Positions 45,408 to 54,207 are shown, counted from the stretch's first letter. The stretch: 64,000 nucleotides of DNA from Lysobacter gummosus (GCF_001442805.1 NZ_CP011131.1:3410001-3474000); one strand, 5' to 3'. Numbers and translations are program-made. The notes: a model not told the origin generated them from the sequence alone.

Positions 45408-46787
45408 ATGATCCGCACCGCCCTGACCACGCTGCTGCTGGCTTGCGCCATGCCCGCCATGGCCGCGCCGCCGAGCGCCGCACGCTGGTCGCTGACCAAC
45501 CTCGTCGAAACCCCGGCCACCACCCGCGACGCCGTGCGCCTGCCTCCGGGCACGCCCGACCAGGCCAACCTCAACCGCTTCGGTTTCTATTCCGACCTGA
45601 GCTACAACCGCCGCGACGGCTACTGGTACGCCCTGTCCGACCGCGGCCCGGGCGGCGGCGTGATCGACTACGCCACGCGCCTGCAGCGTCTGCGCATTCC
45701 CTACGACCGCCGCAGCGGCCGCATCGGCCAGCCGGTGGTCGATAAGACCATCTTGTTCCACACCGCGCGCGGCGAGAGCTTCAACGGGCTCAATCCGCAG
45801 CTGCTCAATGGCGATGCATCCAAGCTGGGCCTGAGCTTCGATCCGGAAGGTCTGGCGATCGGCCGCAACGGCCACTTCTTCATCGCCGACGAATACGGCC
45901 CGAGCGTGTACGAGTTCTCGCCGAACGGCCGCTTCCTGCGCGCCTTCGCCACGCCCGCCAACCTGCTGCCGCGCAACGCACAGGGCGGTTTGGATTACGT
46001 CGGCGACCGCAAGCTGGTGATCAACGGCCGCCAGGACAATCGCGGCTTCGAAGGCCTCAGCTTCAACGCCTCCGGCGACAAACTGTATGCGGTCATGCAG
46101 GACCCGCTGACTCAGGAAGGCTCCAACAACGACGGCCGCCGCAGCCGCAACGTGCGCATCGTCGAGTTCGATCTGCGCAGCGGCCGTTCGCGCGCCCAGT
46201 ACGTCTACCGGCTGGAGCCGATCGCGGATTTGAACGCGATCGATCCGTCGACGGCGGACGATTTCAGCGCCACGAACCAGGGCCGCAGCATCGGCCTGAG
46301 CGCGATCCATGCGTTGAGCGACAGCGAATTCCTGGTGTTGGAGCGCGACAACCGCGGCCTGGGCGTGGAAGTCACCGCCGCGCCCTTGCACAAGCGCGTC
46401 TATCGCATTTCGCTGCGCGGTGCGAGCAACGTCGCCGAACGTTCGCTGGCCGGCAGCGACGACCTGCCCGCCGACGTGCGCGCGGTCGGCAAGGCGCCTG
46501 AGCTCGACATCCTGGCCGCGTTGCGCGACGCCGGCGCGCGCGACATCCCGGAGAAGCTCGAAGGCCTGGCGATCGGCCCGCGCCTGCGCGGCGGCAAGCA
46601 TCTGGTGTTGATCGGCAGCGACAACGATTACAGCGTCACTCAGACCGGGGCTGGCGAGCAGTTCGAAGTCTGCATCAATCGCGCCAGTGGTGAGCGTGCA
46701 CAGGTGGCGTTGGATGGCGATTGCCCGGCCGGCATGAGCCGGATTCCGGGTACGTTGATTGGGTTTGCGGTGGATTTTCGGCGCTGA
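45408..46787 (+). CDS. Esterase-like activity of phytase family protein, exported
   Basis: The product has 459 residues from the ATG at 45408, with CAGGAG nine bases upstream. The signal peptide ends PAMAAPP. The rest is a phytase-like propeller with FYSDLSYNRRDGYWYALSDRG, LSFDPEGLAI, IADEYGPSVYEF and LIGSDNDYSVTQ. The family is known from secreted proteins with phosphatase or esterase annotation. The last 110 bases use a different, T-richer codon pattern and lead into a repeat region. Confidence 0.9.
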   Translation: MIRTALTTLLLACAMPAMAAPPSAARWSLTNLVETPATTRDAVRLPPGTPDQANLNRFGFYSDLSYNRRDGYWYALSDRGPGGGVIDYATRLQRLRIPYDRRSGRIGQPVVDKTILFHTARGESFNGLNPQLLNGDASKLGLSFDPEGLAIGRNGHFFIADEYGPSVYEFSPNGRFLRAFATPANLLPRNAQGGLDYVGDRKLVINGRQDNRGFEGLSFNASGDKLYAVMQDPLTQEGSNNDGRRSRNVRIVEFDLRSGRSRAQYVYRLEPIADLNAIDPSTADDFSATNQGRSIGLSAIHALSDSEFLVLERDNRGLGVEVTAAPLHKRVYRISLRGASNVAERSLAGSDDLPADVRAVGKAPELDILAALRDAGARDIPEKLEGLAIGPRLRGGKHLVLIGSDNDYSVTQTGAGEQFEVCINRASGERAQVALDGDCPAGMSRIPGTLIGFAVDFRR

Positions 46788-46850
46788 GAGGTGCGGCTTG
46801 GGGTGATGCGCGGCAACCCGGACGCCTCGCCCCCTGCCCCCGCTTCGCTT

Positions 46851-46956
46851 CCCCCCTTTGAAAAAGGGGGGCCAGGAGGGATTTGCTGTTGCTGTTGCTG
46901 TTCGTGCCCCATAGGCAAAAGCAAATCCCCCCTGCCCCCCTTTTTCAAAGGGGGGA
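46851..46956. repeat. CCCCCTTTGAAAAAGGGGG family repeat, single copy
   Basis: The element begins CCCCCCTTTGAAAAAGGGGG, has GGGATTTGCTGTTGCTGTTG (a short triplet-like run) in the middle and ends GCAAATCCCCCCTGCCCCCC followed by TTTTTCAAAGGGGGG. It lies between convergent genes. Other copies are at 15590 and 34410. Confidence 0.9.
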
Positions 46957-47025
46957 ACAGCACGGGTTATTTTTCAAAAGGAAGGGGCGGCTCGGGCTAA
47001 TTATTCAAGGGGAAAACGGCGCGAA

Positions 47026-47871
47026 CTACTTCGCCATATATTTCCAATTCCGGCTCTTCCCTTCCGCCATCCACTCCACCGCCTGGGCAAGACGCGGCTG
47101 GCGCGTCTGTTCGCGCTTGGCCTCTTCGATCCACTCCACATACTCGCGCTGCTGGCTCGGCGGAAACCCCTCGTACGTCGCCCTCGCCTTCGTATTGCGC
47201 TTCAACGCGGCGGCCAGATCGTCCGGCACCACCACCGGCGGCTTGGCCTGCGCGGTCTTGCCCGGCGAACGCGTTACTCCAGCTTCGATCAAGGCCATCG
47301 CCTGCTTCACCTGCCGGCCCAGTTCGCGCGCGCCGGGCAGATCGCCGACGGCGGTCAGCCGCCCGAACTGGCCCATCGCTTCGCCGCTGCGGGATCGATC
47401 GGCATCGGCGATGTTCGGCGCCTGCCAGAAGCCCAGGGTGGCGTGCTGCTTGAACGCGGCCATGCCGCACAGGATCTTGCCGCGATAGACGAAGCTCGGC
47501 ATTCCCCACTTGATCGACTCTTCCACCTGCGGACAGGCCTTGTGCACGAGCGCGCGCACGTGTTCGAGAATCGGCTGGGCGAAGGCCGCGGAGGCGGCGA
47601 TGTAGGTGCCGATGCGCGGATCGTGCGACGTCGGCGGCGCGGTTTTCATCTTCGCCTTGGCCGCAGGGGCTTTCTTCGGCGCGGCGCTCGCGGATTTCGC
47701 GTTCATGGGTTTGTTCGCAGCGGCCGCCGGCTTAGGCGACACGGTCTTCGTCGCGGTTTTCTTCGCTACCGATTTCTTCGCAGCCGTCTTGGTCGAAGCG
47801 GCTTTCGCCGGTGCCGCCTTCGTGGCGCCCGCCTTTGCCGCCCGCGCCGATGCCGATTTTCGCTGTGCCAT
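47026..47871 (-). CDS. DUF1801/OmdA (YdeI-like) protein with Lys/Ala-rich N-terminal tail
   Basis: The 281-residue product has a basic N-terminal tail of about 80 residues (AAKK, VAKK and KPAA units, like the histone-like protein at 35058). The DUF1801 domain follows (VRALVHKACPQVEESIKWGMPSFVYRG), with the YdeI/OmdA helical domain (LAAALKRNTKARATYEGFPP and QREYVEWIEEAKREQT) at the end. The function of these domains is not settled. The tail could bind nucleic acid. It lies 40 bases upstream of nothing on its own strand, so it appears to be a single gene. Confidence 0.88.
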   Translation of the reverse strand: MAQRKSASARAAKAGATKAAPAKAASTKTAAKKSVAKKTATKTVSPKPAAAANKPMNAKSASAAPKKAPAAKAKMKTAPPTSHDPRIGTYIAASAAFAQPILEHVRALVHKACPQVEESIKWGMPSFVYRGKILCGMAAFKQHATLGFWQAPNIADADRSRSGEAMGQFGRLTAVGDLPGARELGRQVKQAMALIEAGVTRSPGKTAQAKPPVVVPDDLAAALKRNTKARATYEGFPPSQQREYVEWIEEAKREQTRQPRLAQAVEWMAEGKSRNWKYMAK

Positions 47872-47910
47872 GGCCGCCTCCCGCGCTGAGGATGGCCTAG
47901 TGTGCGCCGC

Positions 47911-48498
47911 TCAATCCGCCAGCGGCCATTGCCCCAGCACCGTGTAGGCGTTGCGCGAGCCCAGTTGGCTGTGGATCAGGGCGAAGTCGCTCACGCGCCA
48001 GGCGATGGGCCCGATCGCGATCGGCGGATGCAAGGGCGCGGCGGCGTCGCGGACGATGGTCACGTGCGGGGTCAGGCTGTGCCCGCCCTCCACCCGCACC
48101 CCGCGCTTGGCCAGCGCCACGCCGAGGCGGTCGAACAAGGTCTGCAGGCCTTCGGGGGTGCGTTCGCATCCCAGCCACCACGGGATCGAGCGGTTGCGGA
48201 AGCTGCCGGCGCGGTCCAGCGGCAGATCGAATGCGGCCGCGACGATGTCGGCGGCGGCCTGTTGCGCGGCGGCGGCGCGGCCGGCCTGGAACTGGTGGGC
48301 GTCGCCGAGGAATTGCAGGGTCAGGTGGTAGCGATGCGCGCCGATCAGGCGGCCGCCGGCGTCGTGCTGCGCGCGCACTTCGGCGGCGACGGCGGCCATG
48401 CGCTCGCGCGTGGCTTCATCGGGCAGCAGGGCGAAGAACAGGCGATGGATGTCGGCTGTGGGTGGCGGCTCTGCGCCGAATAGGGAGTTCTGTTGCAT
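47911..48498 (-). CDS. thpR: RNA 2',3'-cyclic phosphodiesterase
   Basis: The 195-residue product is a 2H phosphoesterase. The two catalytic motifs are His58-Leu-Thr60-Leu (RYHLTLQFLG) and HVTIV in LTPHVTIVRDA. The length is typical. The enzyme opens 2',3'-cyclic phosphates on RNA ends in the cytoplasm. The DUF1801 gene follows on the same strand 39 bases later. Confidence 0.94.
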   Translation of the reverse strand: MQQNSLFGAEPPPTADIHRLFFALLPDEATRERMAAVAAEVRAQHDAGGRLIGAHRYHLTLQFLGDAHQFQAGRAAAAQQAAADIVAAAFDLPLDRAGSFRNRSIPWWLGCERTPEGLQTLFDRLGVALAKRGVRVEGGHSLTPHVTIVRDAAAPLHPPIAIGPIAWRVSDFALIHSQLGSRNAYTVLGQWPLAD

Positions 48499-48540
48499 GT
48501 GGGCAGTTTACTCGGGGCCTGTACCGGTGCGCGGCGATCT

Positions 48541-48590
48541 GAGCCGAAAGCATCGGGGCTGAAGCTGCCTCCCACAAAAGACTTCGGGGC
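48541..48590. repeat. CTCCCACAAAAGACC family, single partial copy
   Basis: GAGCCGAAAGCATCGGGGCT followed by CCTCCCACAAAAGACTTCGG matches the conserved core of the array at 58304-58812. Confidence 0.85.
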
Positions 48591-48617
48591 TTCAGTGGCG
48601 ACCATTGCTCACAACGG

Positions 48618-48656
48618 CGACCACCGCTCACGACGGTCTGTCGTGAGCGGTGGTCG
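48618..48656. repeat. Perfect 17 bp inverted repeat (hairpin)
   Basis: CGACCACCGCTCACGAC and its exact complement are separated by a GGTCT loop. It lies between thpR and the upstream HExxH gene on the same strand, about 85 bases beyond the latter's stop. It has no T-run, so it is not a classical terminator. Confidence 0.9.
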
Positions 48657-48739
48657 GATCTGCTGCGATCTAACGCCATGGCCATGCCTCTGCCATCGCC
48701 TCGGCACGATCGCGATCTCGCTTCAACCGCGCATCGCAC

Positions 48740-49873
48740 TCACGACTTCGGCTTGGCCGCCGCATCGCCCGCGGCCGCCGGCGGCGTTTCCGCCTCGCGC
48801 TTTCGCGTGTCTTCGATCAGCACATCGCGCGCGGCCTTGCGCACGGCGAGCGGGTCGGATTTGTGCAGGTCGCTGTCGGCCGGCAAGCCCATCTTGGCGA
48901 CGATGTCGATGATCACCTGCTTGTTGGCGTAGGGATGCGGATGATCGGGTTCGTCGTCGCGGCTGCGGTAGAACTTGTCCAGCAAGGCCATGTGGGTCTT
49001 GTCGGACTTGAACAGCTCGGTCAGCTTGGCGCGGTATTCCAGCACCCACGGTTTCATGTCGGGCCAGCGCTTGAGATCGGCGAAGTGCTGGGCTTCGTGG
49101 CCGAGGAAGCTGGCCTGGAAGTCTTCGCCGGTCAGGTCGCCATAGGCCGAATGCACGGCGTACAGGCCTTCGGGCTTGACCCATCCGCCGGTGCCGGTGC
49201 GCTCGCAGGCGGTGTAACGGCTCCAGCCGCGGCTGACCCAATCGTCCATCAGGAACACGCGCACCGGTTGCTTCTCGCCGCTGGGCAGATCGACGGTGTA
49301 GTCCTTTTCCTCCTGCTTGCCCCACACCAGCAAGTCGTACAGCGGCGGCGTGCGGCCCTGCAAGGCGTGCATGCCGCGCTTGCCGAGCTCGGCGCTGAGA
49401 CGGTCGGTCAACGCTTCGAACGCTTCCTCGCCCTCGGCCGGCGGCTTCTCGCCGATCAGGGCGGCGAGCTTGGCCTTGAGCTGCTTTTCCTCGGCCGGCC
49501 GCGTGGCCGGATCGCGCGTGGCCTGCCACCAGTAGCGCTGGTACACCTCCAGCACTTGCCGGGCCAGCGGATCGGCCGGCGCGTCGGTCATCGGCGGCGG
49601 AGTCTTGCGTTCGTGGCGCTCGAACATGCAAGTGCGAAAACGCGCGTCCTTCTCGTTGAATTGATCGACCGGCGCGGTCTTCAACGCAGCCAGCGCGGTC
49701 GGCACGTCGGCGCGCAAGGTCGCGCCGATCGCGTCGCTGACGGCCTTGGCGGCCAGCGGGCCGCTGTCGGGCTGCTTGGGCATGTCGGCGGCGTGGCCGA
49801 TCGCGCAGGCGATCAGCAGCGGCAGCAGGGCCGCGGCCGGCAGCAGGGAGGCTTTCTTCACAGATGCATGCAT
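48740..49873 (-). CDS. Exported protein with HExxH motif, putative metallopeptidase
   Basis: The product has 377 residues from the ATG at 49873 with CGGAGC upstream. The signal peptide ends AIGHAAD. Near residue 256 lies His-Glu-Ala-Gln-His, followed 16 residues later by Glu in VLEYRAKL, an arrangement resembling the zinc ligands of gluzincins. The rest has CMFERHERKTPPP early, a Glu/Lys-rich helical middle and a WVSRGWSRYTACERTG block before the motif. I do not recognise the family. Peptidase activity is inferred only from the motif. Confidence 0.75.
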   Translation of the reverse strand: MHASVKKASLLPAAALLPLLIACAIGHAADMPKQPDSGPLAAKAVSDAIGATLRADVPTALAALKTAPVDQFNEKDARFRTCMFERHERKTPPPMTDAPADPLARQVLEVYQRYWWQATRDPATRPAEEKQLKAKLAALIGEKPPAEGEEAFEALTDRLSAELGKRGMHALQGRTPPLYDLLVWGKQEEKDYTVDLPSGEKQPVRVFLMDDWVSRGWSRYTACERTGTGGWVKPEGLYAVHSAYGDLTGEDFQASFLGHEAQHFADLKRWPDMKPWVLEYRAKLTELFKSDKTHMALLDKFYRSRDDEPDHPHPYANKQVIIDIVAKMGLPADSDLHKSDPLAVRKAARDVLIEDTRKREAETPPAAAGDAAAKPKS

Positions 49874-49911
49874 GGGGGAAGCTCCGTATACGCGATGGCG
49901 CGTTGGAGCCA

Positions 49912-50628
49912 TTAGGCCGCGACGGCCAGGTCCCGGTCTTGTACGTACTTGATCTGTTGCCGCAGCCGCATCGGCGTGCAACCGGCGTGGGCGACGACGA
50001 TGCGGTGCAGATGGCTCTGATCGGCGAATCCGGCGGCGGCGGCGACTTCGGCCAGCGGCAGCGAGCCGCCGAGCATTCCCAGCGCGCGGCGCCAGCGCGC
50101 TTCGCGCCGCAGCGCCCGCGGCGACATGCCGTAGCTGCGGCTCAGCGCGCGGCTGGCGTGTTCGGCCGAGACGCCGAGCCGGCGCGCGATCAGGGCGATG
50201 TCGTCGTCGCTTTCGTCCATGCCGCGCAGCAGTTCGCTCTGCCAGTCCGGCAGCTCGACCGCGGCTTGCGGCGTGGCGCAGGCCAGCAGATCCGGCAGCC
50301 GCTGCGGACAACGCTGGAACACCTCCAGCGCCTCGCGCAGGTCGTGCACTTGCCATGCGCTGGCGGCGGTCTGGATCAATTGCCCGGGCGGCGGTTCGGG
50401 CAGTTCGATATTGATCGCGCTGGCGCCGCTGCGGCCGAAGCGGTCGCCGTGGGCGTGATACGGCGGATGCAGGATCAAGGTTCCCGGCCGGCACGGCAGC
50501 GGGCCGTCGAGGCTGGTTTCGGTGTAGTCGCCGTCCAGCACCAGCGCCGCGTAGGCCTCGCGATGGCGATGCGTCGCCAGCGTCGCGCCGCGATCGTGAC
50601 GGGTGCGATAGGCGCCGGCTGGATTCAC
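49912..50628 (-). CDS. AraC-family transcriptional regulator
   Basis: The 238-residue product has a cupin-like N-terminal domain (THRHREAYAALVLDGDY, PGTLILHPPYHAHGD) and an AraC-type double helix-turn-helix (ALIARRLGVSAEHASRALSRSYG and LAEVAAAAGFADQSHLHRI). Its GTG start codon at 50628 overlaps the stop codon of the upstream SRPBCC gene (GTGA), so translation is coupled. The ligand is probably a small molecule bound by the cupin. Confidence 0.93.
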   Translation of the reverse strand: MNPAGAYRTRHDRGATLATHRHREAYAALVLDGDYTETSLDGPLPCRPGTLILHPPYHAHGDRFGRSGASAINIELPEPPPGQLIQTAASAWQVHDLREALEVFQRCPQRLPDLLACATPQAAVELPDWQSELLRGMDESDDDIALIARRLGVSAEHASRALSRSYGMSPRALRREARWRRALGMLGGSLPLAEVAAAAGFADQSHLHRIVVAHAGCTPMRLRQQIKYVQDRDLAVAA

Positions 50629-51203
50629 CGATGCGCGTCCTTGGCCGCGTCGCCGGGCTTGCGCAGGTAATCGGCCAGGCCGCCCAGCTGCAGGCCCTGC
50701 ACTTTGTCGATCACCGGCACGAACTTGCTCAGATCGTCGGGGCTGTAACCGCCGGCGCGGTAGTACAGGACGATGCGGGTGCCGCCGTCCTTGGCCGCGC
50801 TGAGGCGGAATTCCATCGCCCCGCTCAGGCCCATGCCCTGCAGCGGGCCCAGGCCGCCGAGCAGGCGCAGGGTCTTGCCCGGATCGACGAAGCTCACGGT
50901 CATGTGCAGGGCCTGCTGCTTGCCGTCGCGGCCGATCTCACAGAAGCAGCCGCCGGCGCGCGGATCGATCGACAAGGTCGAAGCCGCGCCCCACCAGGTG
51001 TGATCCTTCGGCCACCAGCGATCGACATCGCCGACCAGGGCTTTCCAGACCGTGGCCGGATCGGCGGCGACGGTCTGTTCGTTCTCGATGGTGAAGCCGT
51101 TGGCGGTCACGTCCTTGACCGCGGCGCCGGCGCTGCCGGCGGCCAGCGCCAGGCCGAGGGCGGCGATGATACCGATGGTGATCGATCCGATGGTGGTGCG
51201 CAT
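50625..51203 (-). CDS. SRPBCC/START-domain exported protein
   Basis: The product has 192 residues from the ATG at 51203 (GAGGGGAG upstream); a Met ten codons earlier is less well placed. A signal sequence (IIAALGLALAAGSAGAA) precedes a polyketide-cyclase/START-like fold: FTIENEQTVAADPATVWKAL, WWPKDHTWWG, GCFCEIG and GTRIVLYYRAGGYS. Such folds bind hydrophobic ligands. It overlaps the AraC regulator gene, so the regulator may respond to the same compound. Confidence 0.88.
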   Translation of the reverse strand: MRTTIGSITIGIIAALGLALAAGSAGAAVKDVTANGFTIENEQTVAADPATVWKALVGDVDRWWPKDHTWWGAASTLSIDPRAGGCFCEIGRDGKQQALHMTVSFVDPGKTLRLLGGLGPLQGMGLSGAMEFRLSAAKDGGTRIVLYYRAGGYSPDDLSKFVPVIDKVQGLQLGGLADYLRKPGDAAKDAHR

Positions 51204-51704
51204 CGCTCTGCTCCCCTCGCCGGCCTTCGGCATTGTTGAAGGGATTAGGGACTGGCCGGATGGTCCGGCGCAATGGACGGAAGTTGGGGTGAGCGGATGC
51301 GCTTGCGAGCCAAAGGCTCGCGCATCCGCGAACGCCAGGGCGACCAGCCCTGGCCGGGGTCGCTAATCAATCGGGAGCGAAGCCACCTGACTTCAGAACA
51401 CCGCGTCGTCGCCAGAACGATTTACCGCGATGGAGCCAAAGGCTCCCGCATCCGCGAACGCCAGGGCGACCAGCCCTGGCCGGGGTCGCTAATCAATCGG
51501 GAGCGAAGCCACCTGACTTCAGAACACCGCGTCGTCGCCAGAACGATTTACCGCGATGGAGCCACAGGCTCGCGCATCCGCGAATGCCAGGGCGCTATGC
51601 GCCCTGGCCGGGTGGCAAAAGAGCGATGTCGCGATGAAGCCGCATCCCCGCCTACGCGGGGATGACGGCTTGAAGACCCGCAGCGCCAAACAGGCGCCGT
51701 CTGC
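51204..51704. other. Intergenic region with tandem 126 bp repeats, no gene seen
   Basis: The gap between the SRPBCC gene start and the uup stop contains mainly the array listed next and a short CATCCCCGCC/GGGGATGACGG hairpin at about 51643-51667. The open frame through the array only reflects its 126-base (42-codon) periodicity. Confidence 0.6.
51307..51625 (+). repeat. 126 bp tandem repeat, two full and one partial unit
   Basis: Units begin at 51307, 51433 and 51559. The first two are almost identical, each with GAGCCAAAGGCTC, CCAGGGCGACCAGCCCTGG, GGAGCGAAGCCACCTGACTT and CGATTTACCGCGATG. The third diverges after GCCAGGGCGC. Each unit contains two small hairpins. Confidence 0.93.
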
Positions 51705-53597
51705 TCAAGCATCCAACTCCGCCCACCGCGCATACGCCGCTTCCAGCTCAAGCTGCGTCTGCACCAGGCTGGCGTTATGCGCATTGATCGCCGCGCTGTC
51801 GCGCTGATAGAACGCGGGCTCGTTCATCTGCGCGGTCAGCTCGGCCACGCGCGCCTCCAGTTGCTCGATCCGCGCCGGCATCTGTTCGAGTTCGCGCGCG
51901 TCCTTGTAGCTGAGCTTGCGCTTGACCGCGGGCGCGGCCGCTTCCGGCGACACCTTGGCCGCGGTCACGGCCTTGGCCGAGTCCTTGGCCGTCGCCTTGG
52001 CGGCGGCGGCATAACCGGCCGGGCGCTGGCGCTGCCAGTCGCTGTAGCCGCCGACGTATTCGCCGACCTGGCCGTCGCCTTCCATGACCAGGGTCGAGGT
52101 GACCACGTTGTCGAGGAAGTCGCGGTCGTGGCTGACCAGCAGCAGCGTGCCCGGGTAGTCGCCCAGCAGTTCTTCCAGCAACTCCAGCGTTTCCACGTCC
52201 AGGTCGTTGGTCGGTTCGTCCATCACCAGCAGGTTGGACGGCTGCGCGAACAGCTTGGCCAGCAGCAGGCGGTTGCGCTCGCCGCCGGACAGGCGGGTGA
52301 TCGGCGCGCGCGCGCGTTCGGGCGTGAACAGGAAATCCTGCAGATAGCCGATCACGTGCTTGCTCTTGCCGCCGACTTCGACGAACTCGCGGCCCTCGGC
52401 GACGTTTTCCAGCGCGTTCCAGTCCTCGCGAAGCGTCGCGCGGTACTGGTCGAAATAGGCGATCTGCAGCTTGCTGCCTTCGCGCACTTCGCCGCTCTTG
52501 GCCTGCAGGTCGCCCAGCAGGATCTTCAGCAGCGTGGTCTTGCCGCTGCCGTTGGGACCGATCAGACCGATGCGGTCGCCGCGGAACACGGTGGTGGACA
52601 GATCGCGCAGCAGCGGCTTGCCGCCGTAATCGAAGGACACGTTCTTGGCCTCGATCACCTTGCGGCCGGAGGCTTCCGACTGGGCCAGGTCCATGCGCAC
52701 GTTGCCGACCGTGTCGCGGCGCGCCTGGCGCTCGTTGCGCATGGCCTTGAGCCGGCGCACGCGGCCTTCGTCGCGGGTGCGGCGGGCCTTGATGCCCTGG
52801 CGGATCCACACCTCTTCCTGCGCCAGCAACTTGTCGAAGCGGGCGTTTTCCTGCGCTTCGGCGTTCAGGCGTTCTTCGCGACGGCGCTCGTAGTTGGCCC
52901 AATCGCCGGGCCAGCTGGTGACCTGGCCGCGGTCGATCTCGACGATGCGGGTGGCCAGCGCGCGCAGGAAGCGGCGGTCGTGGGTCACGAACAGCAGCGC
53001 GCCCTGCCAGGACTTGAGGAATTGTTCGAGCCAGTCGATGGCTTCGATGTCGAGGTGGTTGGTCGGTTCGTCCAGCAGCAGCAGGTCCGGCGCCGACACC
53101 AGCGCGCGCGCCAGCAGCACGCGCCGCTTCATGCCGCCGGACAGGCCGGAGAATTCCGCTTCGCCGTCCAGGTCCAGGCGGGTCAGGGTTTCGGTGACGC
53201 GCTGGTCCAGTCCCCAGCCTTGCGCGGCCTCGATCTTGGTCTGGACTTCGGCGAGCTTGTCGGCGTCGTAGTGATCGCCGTGGGTGAGATGGTGGTATTC
53301 GGCCAGCCAGTGGCCCAGATCGCCCAGGCCGTCGGCGACCACGTCGAACACGGTGCCGCTGGCGCCGGGCGGGACTTCCTGTTCGAGGCGGGCGATGCGG
53401 GTGCTGCCTTCGCGGCGGATCTCGCCGTCGTCGGCCTGGATTTCTCCGGCCAGCAGTTTCATGAGCGTGGACTTGCCCGCGCCGTTGCGACCGATCAGGG
53501 CGATGCGTTCGCCCGGCTCGATGGCCAATTCGACGTTTTCGAGCAGGAGCGGGCCGCCGACGCTGTAGTCGACGTTCTGGACGGTGATCAAAGGCAT
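51705..53597 (-). CDS. uup: ABC-F family ATPase Uup
   Basis: The 630-residue product has two ATPase domains (Walker A GRNGAGKST near residue 36 and GPNGSGKTT near 347; signatures LSGGMKRR and LSGGERNR; Walker B LLLLDEPTNHLD and LLVMDEPTNDLD). There is an inter-domain arm (EEVWIRQGIKARRTRDEGRV) and a C-terminal coiled coil (LEQMPARIEQLEARVAELT), which is the Uup hallmark. It has no membrane segment. Uup acts at the ribosome and limits precise excision of transposons. Confidence 0.94.
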   Translation of the reverse strand: MPLITVQNVDYSVGGPLLLENVELAIEPGERIALIGRNGAGKSTLMKLLAGEIQADDGEIRREGSTRIARLEQEVPPGASGTVFDVVADGLGDLGHWLAEYHHLTHGDHYDADKLAEVQTKIEAAQGWGLDQRVTETLTRLDLDGEAEFSGLSGGMKRRVLLARALVSAPDLLLLDEPTNHLDIEAIDWLEQFLKSWQGALLFVTHDRRFLRALATRIVEIDRGQVTSWPGDWANYERRREERLNAEAQENARFDKLLAQEEVWIRQGIKARRTRDEGRVRRLKAMRNERQARRDTVGNVRMDLAQSEASGRKVIEAKNVSFDYGGKPLLRDLSTTVFRGDRIGLIGPNGSGKTTLLKILLGDLQAKSGEVREGSKLQIAYFDQYRATLREDWNALENVAEGREFVEVGGKSKHVIGYLQDFLFTPERARAPITRLSGGERNRLLLAKLFAQPSNLLVMDEPTNDLDVETLELLEELLGDYPGTLLLVSHDRDFLDNVVTSTLVMEGDGQVGEYVGGYSDWQRQRPAGYAAAAKATAKDSAKAVTAAKVSPEAAAPAVKRKLSYKDARELEQMPARIEQLEARVAELTAQMNEPAFYQRDSAAINAHNASLVQTQLELEAAYARWAELDA

Positions 53598-53694
53598 CCG
53601 CCCATGGTATCAGGCGCTGCCGCTTCAGCGTTGGGCCGGATTCAAGCGGGCACGCCTGAAGCCGGCCCAGCCGGGCCGAGCCGGCAGCGGCGAC

Positions 53695-54207
53695 TTAAAC
53701 CGGATTCACCGAAACGCAAATCTGGCTTTGAAACCACACTTCAAATTCGGCGCCGGCAATCGCCCAAAAACCCGACTCCAGGCCATGATCGAAGCTGCCG
53801 AAACGTTTCGGCAGCCCGATGTAGAACTCGACCTCGGTCAGCGGCAATCCCTTCAACAAGGCATCGAGCATCGTTTCGTCGATCGCCTGCCCGTTGTTCA
53901 TCCTGTCGAGCAACGCCGCCGCCTGGCGATTGGCGTGTTCGACACTCGCCTTGAACTGCGCAAGCGGGCCTGCGTAGTCCTCAACCTCTACGTATCTGTT
54001 GAGACAGCCGAAACAAATGACGGTCGCGCCTTGCGCAGGCACGGAGCAATCCCGCAAGGGAAATCCGCATAAAAAACACGTCCGAACCCCGGACTGGGCC
54101 GTTATTTCATATAAATCGATATCGAAACCACGAATATCCTGCGCGCCCCGGACTTTCTCGATCCGGTCGGCCAGAGACTCGAAATCGACGGTTCTGTTTT
54201 TCAGCAC
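53695..54207 (-). CDS. Unknown protein with a Cys cluster (possible zinc ribbon)
   Basis: The 170-residue product has cysteines at 44, 47, 54, 65 and 68 in the pattern CFLC, RDC and CFGC, consistent with a zinc ribbon. The N-terminal part is DFESLADRIEKVRGAQDIRG, and the C-terminal half is helical then beta (SFDHGLESGFWAI, EFEVWFQSQIC). Codon use is clearly less GC-rich than neighbouring genes, which may reflect recent acquisition. No signal sequence. I do not recognise the family. Confidence 0.72.
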   Translation of the reverse strand: MLKNRTVDFESLADRIEKVRGAQDIRGFDIDLYEITAQSGVRTCFLCGFPLRDCSVPAQGATVICFGCLNRYVEVEDYAGPLAQFKASVEHANRQAAALLDRMNNGQAIDETMLDALLKGLPLTEVEFYIGLPKRFGSFDHGLESGFWAIAGAEFEVWFQSQICVSVNPV

